DNA from: Cymodocea nodosa
Taxonomy: Eukaryota > Streptophyta > Magnoliopsida > Alismatales > Cymodoceaceae
Assembly: GCA_036874045.1 (NCBI GenBank)
Contig: CM072335.1
Coordinates: forward strand, 12,668,001 to 12,732,000
DNA: 64,000 nt
Direction: 5' to 3'
Both the position numbers and the translations under genes were made by a program. This document shows positions 47,822-59,568 of the stretch, in pieces. Positions within the stretch are counted from its first letter, which is position 1. Each line of letters begins with the position of its first letter. The notes below the pieces were generated by a model. It was not told where the DNA came from, did no database searches, and saw only the letters and a list, made by a program, of their open reading frames with translations.

Positions 47822-47895
47822 ATAGTTAAGAGCTTTTATTTCTCTATTTAGGAATCGATTTTTCCTATCATTTATTTAGGATCATCTATTTAAAA

Positions 47896-48494
47896 ATGGA
47901 TAATACTAAAATCTTAGTTATGACTGAAGGACAGAGTACTAATTGTCCTCCTATGTTTGAAGGTAGCAATTACAACTACTAAAAATATAGGATAAAAGTA
48001 TTCTTTTAGTCAATTGATTTCAAATTATGGCATATAATTAGCAATCCTATAGTCTTAGTTACGACTCCATATGATACTTGGACTTTTGATGAAAAGGAGC
48101 GAATGACATTGAATACTAAAGGTTTAAACATCTTATTCTATGCTTTATCTCATGATCAATTTAACAAAGTTTTTGCATATCAAATTGCATATGAGATATA
48201 CATGCATTAGAAGTTGCCAACGAAGGTACTAACTAGGTCAAGGAATCTAAGATTAATATGTTAGTATATAAATATGAGCTTTTTAAAATGCACGAAAATG
48301 AATGTATCTCTGATATGTTTTCTTGTTTTCTTAAGATTGTAAATTCATTAAAATCTTTAGGCAAGAAATTTGAGGAAAAAGACTTGGTAAGAAAGATCCT
48401 TAGATCTTTAACTAAAATTTGGGCTCAAAAGACGACATCTATTGAAAAGTCTAAAGATTTAAATGCATATAATCTCAATGATCTCATAGGCAAT
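47896..48494 (+). pseudogene. SireB gag, 5' part (interrupted by GyR-D)
   Basis: Starts MDNTKILVMTEGQ, then the gag core with stops at about 47979 and 48008 and a frame shift near 48195. From 48258 the frame is open: VYKYELFKMHENE and DLVRKILRSLTKIW, characteristic of copia gag (UBN2). It is cut after DLIGN by a solo GyR LTR whose target duplication restores GN-LTTYE. The last four codons of the open frame to 48506 belong to the inserted LTR. Confidence 0.88.
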
Positions 48495-50551
48495 TGTTTA
48501 GAATGAAAAAGTGCATAATATTAACGATTAAATGATGATTATTACATAATTTTTAACTTATCAAATGAAAATTAAACCATTATGTTATAATTGCACTGTT
48601 ATATGCTTTAATGAAAAGAATCTGCATAATTCCAAAAAATTAGTGTTAATTTAGTACATTTATGAACTGTCGGGAAATTGCAAGCTGTGAAATTTTTTAG
48701 TATCCAAATTTTCTATTATTTCGAAGAGTTATGTTTAATGTACCGGACAGTTAGGTTTTAAATGTTTAAAGAATATTTTATTATTTCCTGGATTACACGT
48801 GTTGAAACTACAATGCATGACTTAAGTGTATTTTCGGTAAGTTATCTGTTAACTATCTGAAATGCATCTAAGCATCGGATTGTTAACTATCTGAAATGCA
48901 TCTGAGCATCAGATAGTTAGGTTCGTAAGTGTCTAAAATATTTGAACTTATTAAGTTAGAATTATGCACGTGTTGAATTTAAATGTTTTAGTATATCACG
49001 TGAGATGCACATGTACAACTCGTTAAGTTAGCATAACTGTACGCGTCGAGTTACATGAATACACACTAAGGTAACATGTTAGGTTAGCAGCTTATTTCTT
49101 TAGTGCACGTGTTTTATAGTTAAATCAACGAAGTAAGTCCGTTGAGTTATCTGTAACTCCACGGATCATTTATTTTCTAATATGCCACTATAGCGGTTAC
49201 AGAAACAGGACATTCGAAGGAAAACCACGATTACATGTATCAACGTAGGAAATCGCTCATGGAAAGAAGAAGAAATCACCATCATTGATATGAACGAAGG
49301 AAATCCAACCGATCATCGAAGCAGAAGCAGTTACTATTATGAAATATAAAAGAAAAGGAGAAAAAACGAAGAAGTGTGTGGCAAGTGTGTGTGTAGAGGA
49401 GGATTGCGCTAACTGCAGGCAGCGATGGAAGTTCCACACTACCATCACCACCATGACCATAATCACCAACCATCAAAGTTCTGTGAGGATATTTTCCTAA
49501 TATTAGGTCGATTCCGAGCCAAACATAGTGTCTGACAACCACTGTGAGGAGTAATCATGTCGTGGGAAGGGAAGCCATTTTCACCAAGCACCGACTCATA
49601 TCTCAGGAGATTGTAAAGCTTCTAGCCTTGGTTTCGGGTTGATGCCAGTATGCTGAAGAGGAGATCAACTTGCAATTCTAGACTCGCGATTCTATAGGGA
49701 GAGGAGACAGAATTGTAAGTGGTTAAATTTTCAATGGTGTAATCGCATCACACGTAGTGACGGAAGTTTTTACTATCGATAGAGATTACTTTTATATTTC
49801 ACCTTTCGCCCATTTTCACGATCATATCAAAAGAAAAATACCAAAAACAACTTATCTGTGTTTATAGTTAGTATTTGAGTGTTGTATTGTTTGTTTTGTA
49901 TCGTGATTAATGTTATCATTGTTAGTGTTGTGAATGTTTCATGTTTATTTGATTTAGAAAATAGAAAATAGCTTTACAGTTTACTGAAATTGAATCGTTC
50001 CTGATACTTAAAGATGTTAATGGTTACTATTCGAAATATCTAAATGTTAGTGTTGCTGAATGATAAATCTTATATTAACTAGCATTAAAGAGCTTAATTG
50101 ATGTTATTTACAATCTGAGGAACCGCCCAATGGTTGGCCTAATTCCTCTGTAAATAGTAGTATTAAACTGCATAGATAACTTCGTTGAGTTAATTCAATT
50201 CCATGAGGTTAGTTCGTTGAGTTAGCTATAACTCAATGGAGTGCTTACTAAATATATAAATTTCATTATTAAAAACGGAACAATACACAATTCTTGCTCA
50301 ATTCTCTGTGGGATCGACCTGTACTTGCACACAAATACAATATACATTGTGCACTTGTAGTTAAAATATAAATTGGAATTAATATCTAATTTGTGTGAAA
50401 GATTGTTTGTTTACTTCTAAAAAGGAATTATTGATAAGCATCAAGACAAATTAACTAAGTTACAAACAGAAGTTAACAAATCAACCAAGTTTTCTAGCGT
50501 TGCTGCCGGGTAACTAAACAAGTTCTCTAGTGCCGCCTAAAAACCCAATCA
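48495..50551 (+). mobile_element. GyR copy D: solo gypsy-like LTR (2057 bp) in SireB gag
   Basis: TGTTTAGAATG..CCCAATCA flanked by a perfect GCAAT duplication (48490-48494 and 50552-50556); removal restores the gag reading. It contains ACACGTGT (48795) and TGACTTAAGTG (48818). Near its end are a primer-binding-site-like word TAGCGTTGCTGCCGGG (50495-50510) and a second piece TAGTGCCGCC. Small frames on both strands inside it are chance. Confidence 0.93.
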
Positions 50552-50556
50552 GCAAT

Positions 50557-51655
50557 CTGACAACCTATGAAATACAACATTTAGATCCAAAAGGGAAGAA
50601 TCCTAGAAGGGATCTAACTTTTGAGGTTGATAAAGTCTTAGAAGTCACTAGTGATTTTGACGATGATTTACTATTATTGACTAGAAAATTTAGAAGTCTC
50701 TTGAAGAAATACAGGAACTTCAGGTCAGCAAAGACATTTGGAGATATGAAGAAGAAGTCATTCATGAAAGACAAAATCATATGCTACAAGTGCAACAGGC
50801 CGAGTCACTTTCAAACTGATTGTCCTCTCAACAAAGATAAGAAGAATTCAAGGAGGAATTTCAAGAATAAGAAATTTAGAAAGAGAAGGGCACTTAAAGT
50901 GACATGAGATGACTCTTCAACTTCACAAAGTGAAGAAACAAATGATTCAACATTATACAATGAATCTTCATCAAAATTAGATTCAAAAGAAAATCTAGCA
51001 AATGTATGCTTCATGGCAAAATCTAGTAAGGTATCTTTTGATCCAAATGCTAGTTTTGATAATTTTGATAGATTACTTGTTGAATACAATAAACTAGCTA
51101 GAAAATATAAGAAAGTAAAAATAGAAGGAAAGAATACTAGGAAAATGCTAGATGAATCTGAAAATAAGATTGATTTTTTGAACTCTACGTTGAATAAATT
51201 TAAAGAAAAAAATCAAAAGCATTCATAGGAAATTTTAAAGTTTACTGCAATAGAAAGAAAACTGCATGCTAATTATGAAAATTTAATTGCTGATAAAAAG
51301 AAAATGATCTATGAAATTGAAAAACTGAAACTGACTATTACTGATTTAAATTTAAAAATTAATATGTTAAAGATTAAGGTTTACGATCAAAAGACTACAT
51401 TAAGTAAATGGAATAATAGTCAAACTATAACAAATGAACTTAGTAGTAAAATATCAAACGTAGAAAAATATGGTATTGGTTTACATGATGCATCTTCTGA
51501 AAATTATGTATTGCATGATGGTACTGCTAAAAATAATGTCCTTATTTCCAATACTAAGAATATTAGAAGAAAAACTATTTCGTGTGTGATTAAAAAGGGA
51601 GATAAATATGTGCAAATTGATAAAATGCAGCATATAAATAATAGCACATGATGTA
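50557..51655 (+). pseudogene. SireB gag, 3' part with intact zinc knuckle and coiled coil
   Basis: Resumes LTTYEIQHLDPKGKN. The nucleocapsid knuckle CYKCNRPSHFQTDC (50782-50823) keeps all four metal ligands and is followed by a Lys/Arg-rich stretch. A stop at 50905-50907 is followed in another frame by ESSSKLDSKENLANVCFMAK and a long Lys/Glu/Leu/Asn-rich region (51040-51480) with coiled-coil character, again with a stop at 51226-51228. Gag of this lineage assembles the particle; the C-terminal coil may mediate self-interaction. The region 51656-51990 is the broken gag-protease linker. Confidence 0.85.
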
Positions 51656-51990
51656 AGAATTACAAAAGAAATTTTTAGAAAAATCAGGCTAAGTCATTTG
51701 AAGATTTTAATATTTTTGATTAGTTTTGTTCATATTTAAAAAATATCAAATATAGGGATCAGCAATTAAATAATGTCAAAAATAAAAATTTCAACTCTGG
51801 TTTACATAGAAATAAATGTTCTAATAATTACAACATTAAGAGGAAAAACATAGAAATAATTATCAGAAAATAGATAAGTTGAAGTTTAAAAATATTGATT
51901 ATTTTGATATAACTCTCTCTAAAATTCTTGGGTCTGCTTAGAAATGGGTTCCAAGAGATAAAATCTCTTCTTAACTATTTCGTAGATACA

Positions 51991-54900
51991 CAAATCAAAA
52001 TGGATAATGGATAGTGGAGCATCTAGCCACATGACTAGAGATATACGATTACTTACAGAAGTAACAAAGACCAAGAACGTACAAGTTACCTTTGGAAATA
52101 AAAGCAAAACAAATATCCTTGGGTCTGGTAAGATTCAAGTAACTGAAAAATGTTTTATAAATGATGTTTTATTAGTGGAAAACTTAGGTTTTAATTTATT
52201 GAGTGTTCATATTTTAATGAAGTTTTACAGAGTAATTTTTGAAAAAGATTCCTATAAAATTACGAACATGTCTACAAATGAAATTTTATTCACTACATAT
52301 AAGAAAAGATCTGTTTGTATTCTGAATTTGCCTTCTAACATTATTAAAGACAATGCTTGCTTAATTGCAAAATCAGATGAAGTTATTTTATGGCATAGAA
52401 GGCTAGGACACTCAAATTTAAAATTGTTACAAAAGCTATCTAAAAAAAATCTAGTTAGAGATTTACCTAGTATTAAGTACTTGAAAGAGTTTATGTGTGA
52501 TGCATGCCAACTAGGTAAATTATATAAAACATCCTTTAAAAGTTTAAATGAAATAATAAGCAAAAGAGTATTAGAACTAGTGCATATGGATTTATTTGGA
52601 CCTACTAGGACAACTAATTTAGGAAGTAAACATTATGCTTTTGTACTAGATGACTATTCTAGGTTTACTTGGGTTTATTTTCTAACTAATAAAACTAAAG
52701 TTTTTGAAATATTTAAGATATTCTGTAATAAAGTTCAAAATGTGCAAAATGTTAAAATTCAAAAACTTAGGAGTGATCATGGTACAAAATTTGATAATGA
52801 TCAAATGGACACCTCTTGTGAAGAATTAGGCATAGATCATAGGTACTCATTTCCAAGATCTCCTTCATAAAATGAGATAGTAGAATGTAAAAATAGATCA
52901 CTTCAGGAAATGTTTAGAACCATGTTAAATGAAAATAAGTTACCTCTATCTCTCTAGGAAGAAGTAGTTCATACAATATGTTATGTTATAAATAGAGTAC
53001 ATCTAAGACCAATTTTAGATAAAACTCCTTATGAGATATGATATAATAGGGTTCCTAAAATTAGTTATTTAAAACCCTTTGGGTGCAAGTATTTTATTTT
53101 GAACACTAAGGAACGTAGAGACAAATTTAGAGCCAAATCAAATGAAGGTATTTTTGTTGGTTATTCCATTAGAAGTAAAGCATATAGAGTATATAACAAA
53201 TCAACAAAAATCATTGAGGAAACCCTACATGTGAAATTTCATGAAAATTCTCATTTGGATTTTAGACATGCTGAAAACTTTGATTCAGAAATTCTCCCAG
53301 AAATGGTACCAAATGATGTTGACAGAGAAATTGAAAGATTATCTAACGGAATAAGAAATATAAACTTAAATGATAAAGATTTAGAAGAAAATAATGTCAT
53401 AGTTATAGAAAATGTGGAACAATATAGAAATTAGCGTTATGCTTCATCTCATACCATTGATCAAATAATAGGTAATCCTAATCAAGGAGTTAGGACTAGG
53501 TCATCAATAGTCAACATTTGTAGTGCTTATTCATTTGTTTCCTTACTAGAACCTAAGAAAATTGAAGATACCTTAGAAGATGAATTTTGGTATTTAGCTA
53601 TGTAAGATGAACTAAATCAATTTATAAGAAATGAGGTATGGGATCTAGTTCCACCACCTGAAAATCAGTTCATAATAGGAACAAGGTGGGTATTTAGAAA
53701 CAAAGTAGATCAAGATGGACATATAGTTAAAAATAAAGCTAGGTTAGGTTAGTTGCTCAAGGTTATAAGTAAGAGGAATGAATTGATTATGATGAAACGT
53801 TTACTCCAATTGCTTGACTAAAATGAATACAAATTTTGTTAGCATATACTTGTTACATGGATTTCAAATTATATCAAATGGATGTTAAGACTACTTTTTT
53901 AAATGGATATATAAAAGAAGAAGTTTATGTAAAACAACCAGGTTTTGAGGATTCAAAACATCCTGAGTATGTTTACAAGCTTAAAAAGGCACTATATGGC
54001 CTTAAACAAGCCCTTAGGTCTTGGTATGAGAGATTATCTAAATTTCTTATGGAAAAAGGGTATTCTATGGGCAAGGTAGATCACACTCTTTTTATCAAGA
54101 AGGTCGAAAAAGATATATTAGTAGTTCAAATCTATGTAGATAACATTATATTTGGAGCAACAAATGATAAATTAGTTGAGTCTTTTTCGAATGACATGAC
54201 TAATCAATTTGAAATGAGTATGATGGGTGAACTATCATTTTTCCTAGGATTACAAATTAAGCAGTTAGAATAGGGTACTTTTATTTCACAAGAAAAATAT
54301 ACTTGAGATTTATTAAAGAGGTTTGGATTAGACAATACTAAAACAAAGAATACACTAATGAGTACTATCACTAAGTTGGATAACGATGACTCTGGAAAAA
54401 CTATAGATATAAAACAATATAGAAGTATGATTGGTTCATTACTTTATCTAACAGCTAGCCGACCAGATATTATATTTACTGTGCGTACTTGTGTTAGATA
54501 TCAATCTAATCCTAAAGAATCACACCTACTTACTGTTAAACGAATTTTTAAATGTCTATTAAGAACCATCAATTTTGGATTGTTTTACTTTAAACACAGT
54601 TCTTTAAATTTAATAGGTTATAGTGATGTTGATTTCACAAGATATAAGTCTGAAAGAAAAAGCACTAGTGGCACTTATCAATTATTAGGAAATTCTTTAG
54701 TGTCATGGTTTAGCAAAAAGCAAAATTGTGTAGCATTATCTACAATAGAAGTTGAATATATAGCTGCTGCACTTTGCTGTGCTCAAATCTTGTGGATCAG
54801 ACAAACTTTAAAAAAAATTAATTTAGCCTATGAACCAACTAAGGTTTTCTATGATAGTTTTGCAATAAGTTTGTCTAAAAATCTTGGTTTACACTCACGA

Positions 54901-55080
54901 GATAAACATATAGAAGTTCAACATCATTTTCTAAGGGATAGTGTTATAAAAGAAAAAATAGTATTAAATTTTGTTCCTACCACAGAACAATTAGTAGATC
55001 TATTTACAAAACCCTTAGATGAGAATACCTTCTCAAAATTACGATTAGAACTTGATATCTATAGGTTATCTAATGTTTAA
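51991..55080 (+). pseudogene. SireB pol: protease, integrase, RT, RNase H
   Basis: The protease core MDSGASSHMT (52007) keeps its Asp. GAG-pre-integrase ILWHRRLGH and the full CDAC pair (about 52390-52510) are intact. Integrase HMDLFGPT and SDHGTKF are in the long frame 52007-52870; a stop at 52868-52870 precedes the Glu-containing segment (EIVECKNRS). Further frames are 53099-53434, RT 53836-54273 and RNase H 54358-55080 (ending YRLSNV). The RT motif is YVDN (54133-54144) in place of YVDD, so one catalytic Asp is lost. Also broken by stops and shifts near 53.75 kb and at 54271 and 54304. Confidence 0.9.
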
Positions 55081-55451
55081 ATTATTTTGTTCATTACATA
55101 ACATTTTGGTTTGTTACAAATTTAGAATTTAATTTCTTTATATTTAAAAAAAAAAGGTATCTGTTTTAGAATTATTATTTATGAATTTATGAAATTTTGA
55201 TTTTTATTGAAGTCAATTTATTCAAGGAAAAATTCAGAAAATGTTACTTAAGGAAAGTTGATTTAATTCAATATGAGTACTACCTGTATTTTTTTGCTAC
55301 TTATGTATACACCATTATAGATATTTTAATTGAAAAATACATTGAAAATATGTACCATTTATTAAAGGAAAGTTATTAACATACTGTTGGAAAAATTAAG
55401 TCTTGCGGTTACCTCTTATTTAATTTACTGTCTTGTTTTATTGTTTGTCTG
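55081..55451 (+). other. SireB region just after pol
   Basis: AT-rich and non-coding, with an A run at 55147-55156. Comparable in position to the pol-to-3'-frame spacers of SireA and SireC; its continuation should lie beyond SireC. Confidence 0.6.
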
Positions 55452-56987
55452 TGTTGAGTATTTTGTTTTGATGATGTGTGCTGAATGAAAGTAATCATAT
55501 TTGCTCAATTACTATTGCTTGTGAAAAGAAATTAAAAACATCAATTAATATAGAAAAAGCTTATTGATATAAATACTTGTCTGTATTGGATATGAAATTA
55601 TATTAAGTTAAATAACTAGTCGTTTCGTTGCATTAATTTCCCATTGAACTAAACATTAAGATAACATGTGTTTTTATTGACAAGCATGATATGCTTTAAA
55701 GTTATATCTTTTGTATCATGAACAGTGCATGTTTAGACAACTCATTAAGTTAGAGTGTTATTTGTATAGAGGTCACGTGAGAACTCGTTAAGTTAGAAGC
55801 TTAAAAGTTAAAATAGGTCACGTGAGAACTCGTTAAGTTAGTGAGTAAAAGAAGAGATGAACTCGTTAAGTTAGTGTTGTACACGTGGTGAAATTAAAGG
55901 TTACAAATGTTATATTGTATCACGTGAGGTGCACATATTTAACTTGTTAAGTTAACATAACTAAACACATTGAGTTGCTATATTGAACACTAAGGCAACG
56001 CGTTAGGTTAGCATTATAAACTTAAGTTGTTATTTTTGTACGTGGTAAAATTCTTATTATAAAAATATTTGTTTATCACTGATTCGTTGAGTTATTTATA
56101 ACACAACGGAGTTGGTTCATTGAGTTATCGTAACACCACGAAGTTAGTTTGTTGAGTTAGCTACAGTACTTATCACATGAGTTGGCACATGAGAAACTCA
56201 TTAAGTTAGAAACGTTAAGTTATATATCTACTCATGTTACTCGTTTAGTTAACATTAAATTAACAACTACTTATTATTACACTTGATGAAAAATTTTGAA
56301 CGAGAAAGTTTATTTTACAGGAAATTTTTCAAATATCCAGGATTGATGATTAAAGAAAATTTGAAATGTAAACGTAGGTTAGAATGTGTGCATTTCAATG
56401 AAGGAAAAAGAGACTACGTGAAGAAGTAGAAAACTAGCAATGATTAAATGTGGAGGATATGCATGAAATGAAGATACAATATAAAAGGCATAGAATTCTC
56501 GTTAATCAACCATCCTTGCACACCAAATGAAAAATCTTTTCAGGAATCAAAAACACTCTTTGGGGAAAAGCTCTCAGATGAAAGAAAATTTAGTGAAGTA
56601 GAAAAAGTCAGATTTATGTTACTGAAGATCTGAAGTATCAAAAGAAAGCAAATTCAATGAAGTAGAGAAAGACAAGATATTCGTCATTGAAGAATTGCTG
56701 AAGAAGAAGAAGAAAGATCTTAAACAGGGAGAAATGTTTTAAATTCCGCATATTAGTTTTCTCTATTTGTAGTTATGAAATTGTATAGATGAAATATGGT
56801 ATCGATATATAATTGCATCTAAAATTTCTGAGGAGAATTGAATTGTATTTTGTAATTAAAACATTGAATAAAATAATTTTATGAAAATAGTGTCTCGACT
56901 TGTTTTTGAGTTTTGAAGTTTCAATTATAATCGAAAAAAGTTGAAAAGCACAATTCACCCCCTCTTGTGTAGCCATACGATCTTACA
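55452..56987 (+). repeat. SireC 5' LTR (1536 bp)
   Basis: TG..CA ends. A 26-bp unit with the G-box-like GGTCACGTGAGA followed by ACTCGTTAAGTTAG occurs exactly at 55771-55796 and 55816-55841; the second half recurs at about 55860. The block 55880-56014 is homologous to GyR LTRs. It ends GATCTTACA. Confidence 0.9.
55771..55841. repeat. Duplicated 26-bp G-box unit in the SireC LTR
   Basis: Two identical copies 45 bp apart, each with TCACGTGA (palindromic G-box type) and CGTTAAGTTAG. Likely U3 region; regulatory role inferred only. Confidence 0.8.
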
Positions 56988-56989
56988 AG

Positions 56990-57001
56990 TGGTATCAGAG
57001 C
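56990..57001 (+). promoter_or_regulatory. SireC primer-binding site
   Basis: TGGTATCAGAGC two bases after the LTR, exact initiator Met type. Confidence 0.95.
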
Positions 57002-57187
57002 TTTGTTAATAATCTTTGATATAAAATCGATACTAATTTATTTAATATCATTGCTTATTCTGCCTTCCTTGTTTTTAAACAGAAATTAATATTTGAGCAT
57101 ACGTTTAACCTTCTTGATTTAAGGCTCAAGTTCTTTTAAAGTTTTTAAACTGTTTAAAATCAAATAGGTTAAAAAATATAAGGTAAA

Positions 57188-57761
57188 ATGGCTACTGGAA
57201 ATGGTAATTTTTTTTTCTATGAAGGTCAAAATTTTAACCGTTCTCTTTTATTTGATAGAATACATTTTGAATATTGGAAATATAGGATGATAGTCTTTCT
57301 TCAAAGTATAGATCACAAATTGTGGTTCATGATCTCTAAACCATATACTACGTTAACTACTCCTTATAATACTTGGACAATTATTGAAAAAGAAAATGAA
57401 ACTCTAAATGCTAAGGGCTTAAATATCTTATTTTGTGCATTGAGTTATGCACAGTTCAGTAAAGTGTCAGCATATAAATCTGCTTATGAGGTGTGACATG
57501 CATTAGAAGTTTCACATGAAGGTACTTCTCAAGTTAAAGATACTAAGATAAATATGTTAATTCACAAGTATGAACTCTTTCAAATACATGAAGACGAAAG
57601 TATTTCTGAGATGTTTTCCAGATTTCTAGATATAATAAACTCTTTAAAATGCTTAGGAAATAACTTTGAACAGAAGGATTTGGTGAGAAAAATTTTCAGA
57701 TCCCTAAGTTCCAAGTGGTCTCAGAAAGTGACATCAATTGAGGAATCACGAGACTTAAGTT
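57188..57761 (+). pseudogene. SireC gag, N-terminal part only
   Basis: MATGNGNFFFYEGQNFNRSL opens the frame, then YWKYRMIVFLQSID and a UBN2-type core. An in-frame TGA at 57494-57496 is followed by the same frame (57554 on). It ends at the conserved SIEESRDLS, after which the zinc knuckle, coiled coil, protease and pre-integrase parts are missing. The deletion joins directly to integrase text at about 57779. Confidence 0.88.
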
Positions 57762-57778
57762 TTAGAACTTATACATAT

Positions 57779-59568
57779 ATCAAGCAAGAGAGTCTTAGAA
57801 CTTATACATATGGATCTATTTGGACCAACAAGAATCATGAGTCTTGGTGGTAAACGATATGCATTTGTTTTAGTAGATGACTTCTCTAGATACACTTGGG
57901 TATATTTTCTAGCATCTAAGACAAAAGTTTTTGAAAAATTTAAAATATTTTGCAATCTTGTTCAAAATGAACAAAGTGTCTCTATTCAAAAACTTAGGAG
58001 TGATTATGGTACTGAATTTGATAATGATCAAATGGATAATTACTGTATAGAACATGACATTGATCACAGATATTCTTTTCTAAGAGCCCTGTCTCAAAAT
58101 GGTGTTGTTGAGAGAAAGAATAGATCACTTCAGGAAATGACCAAAACTATGTTAAATGAACATAATTTACCTCAAAATCTTTGTAATATTCTTCATCACA
58201 TCCCATCACTTAAGTCATTGGTAATATTAATGAGGGAGTGAAAACTAGAGCTTCAGTAAATTTAAATAGTATGTGTATGTTTGCTTCTTTGGTGGAACCA
58301 AAGAATATAGAAGAAGCATTATCTAATGAAAATTGGATAGTGGTAATGCAAGAAGAACTAAATCGATTCATCAGAAATGATGTTTGGGAAATAGTCTCTC
58401 CACCAGAACATCAGTCCATAATAGGTACAAAGTGGATCTTTAGAAACAAAACTATGTGTATAAATTGAAGAAAGCCTTATATGGTTTCAAGCAAGCACCT
58501 AGATCGTAGTATGGAAGGTTATCTACTTTTCTAATAGAACAAGGTTATATCATGGGAAAAGTAGACCATACTCTTTTTATCAAAAAAGATGATAAAGATT
58601 AGATTGTTGTTCAAATATATGTGGATGATATAATCTTTAGAACAACTTCTAAAAAACTGATAAAAATATTTTCTAAAGAGATGGCTAGTTAGTTTGAGAT
58701 GAGTATGATAGGAGAACTTTCATATTTTCTAGGACTTCAAATTAAGCAAATGGATAAAGGTATATTTTTAAATCAAGAAAAATATGCAGATGAAATGCTT
58801 AAGAAATTTAATTTTAATGATACAATGATTCGAGGAACTCCTATGAGTACTTTTTTAAAGTTAGATATTGATGACATAAGAAAATCAATAGATCAAAGAA
58901 AATACAGAAGTATGATTGGTTCTTTACTTTATTTGACAACTAGTAGACCTGATATTATGTTTGTTGTGTGTGCTTGTGCTAGATTTCAATCTAATCCTAA
59001 AGAATCACACTCAATAGCTATTAAAAGAATATTTAGATATATACACAGAACTAAAAACTTTGGTCTGTATTATTCTAAGGATAGTTCAATAGATCTTATA
59101 GGATATACTGATGCTGATTACATAGGATCTAAATCTGATAGGAAAAGTACTAGTGGCACATGTCAATTATTGGGAAATAATTTGGTATCATGGTTTAGTA
59201 AAAAGCAAAACTGTATAGCACTTTCAACCATTGAAGCTAAATATGTCGCTGTTGCACTGTGTTGCACTCAAATTCTATGGATAAAGCAAACTTTAGAAGA
59301 TTTTGGATTATCTTATGATACAACTGAGATTTATTGTGACAGTAGTTCTACAATAAATCTTTCCAAAAATCATGTATTACATTCTAAAGCAAAACATATA
59401 GAGGTTAGACATCATTTTCTAAGAGATAACGTAATTAAAGGAAAAATTAAATTAGGATTTGTGTCTAGTAAAAATCAATTAGCTGATATATTTACAAAAC
59501 CTCTAGATGAAAATACATTCTACAACATAAGATTAAATTTAGGTATTTGTAAGCTATGTGATGTGTAA
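57779..59568 (+). pseudogene. SireC pol with two further internal deletions
   Basis: The integrase core (MDLFGPTRIMSLGGKRYAF, then a SDYGTEF in place of SDHGTEF and NGVVERKNRS) runs to about 58180, then its C-terminal part is missing. The pre-RT conserved stretch IEEALSNENW..GTKWIFRNK (58300-58450) jumps directly to [14 protein letters not shown], so the RT fingers and first catalytic Asp region are absent. YVDD is present at 58618-58629. From 58699 to 59568 a 289-codon open frame covers the RT end and a complete RNase H (GYTDADYIGSKSDRKS, CDSSSTINLSKN, ending KLCDV). RNase H keeps acidic residues, but the RT deletion rules out activity. Confidence 0.9.

Noticed and set aside
49257..49542. 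Two overlapping - strand frames with His/Val-rich text, and similar frames at 28147-28368
   Set aside because: They fall in the CA-rich low-complexity part of GyR LTRs; no coding conservation between copies.
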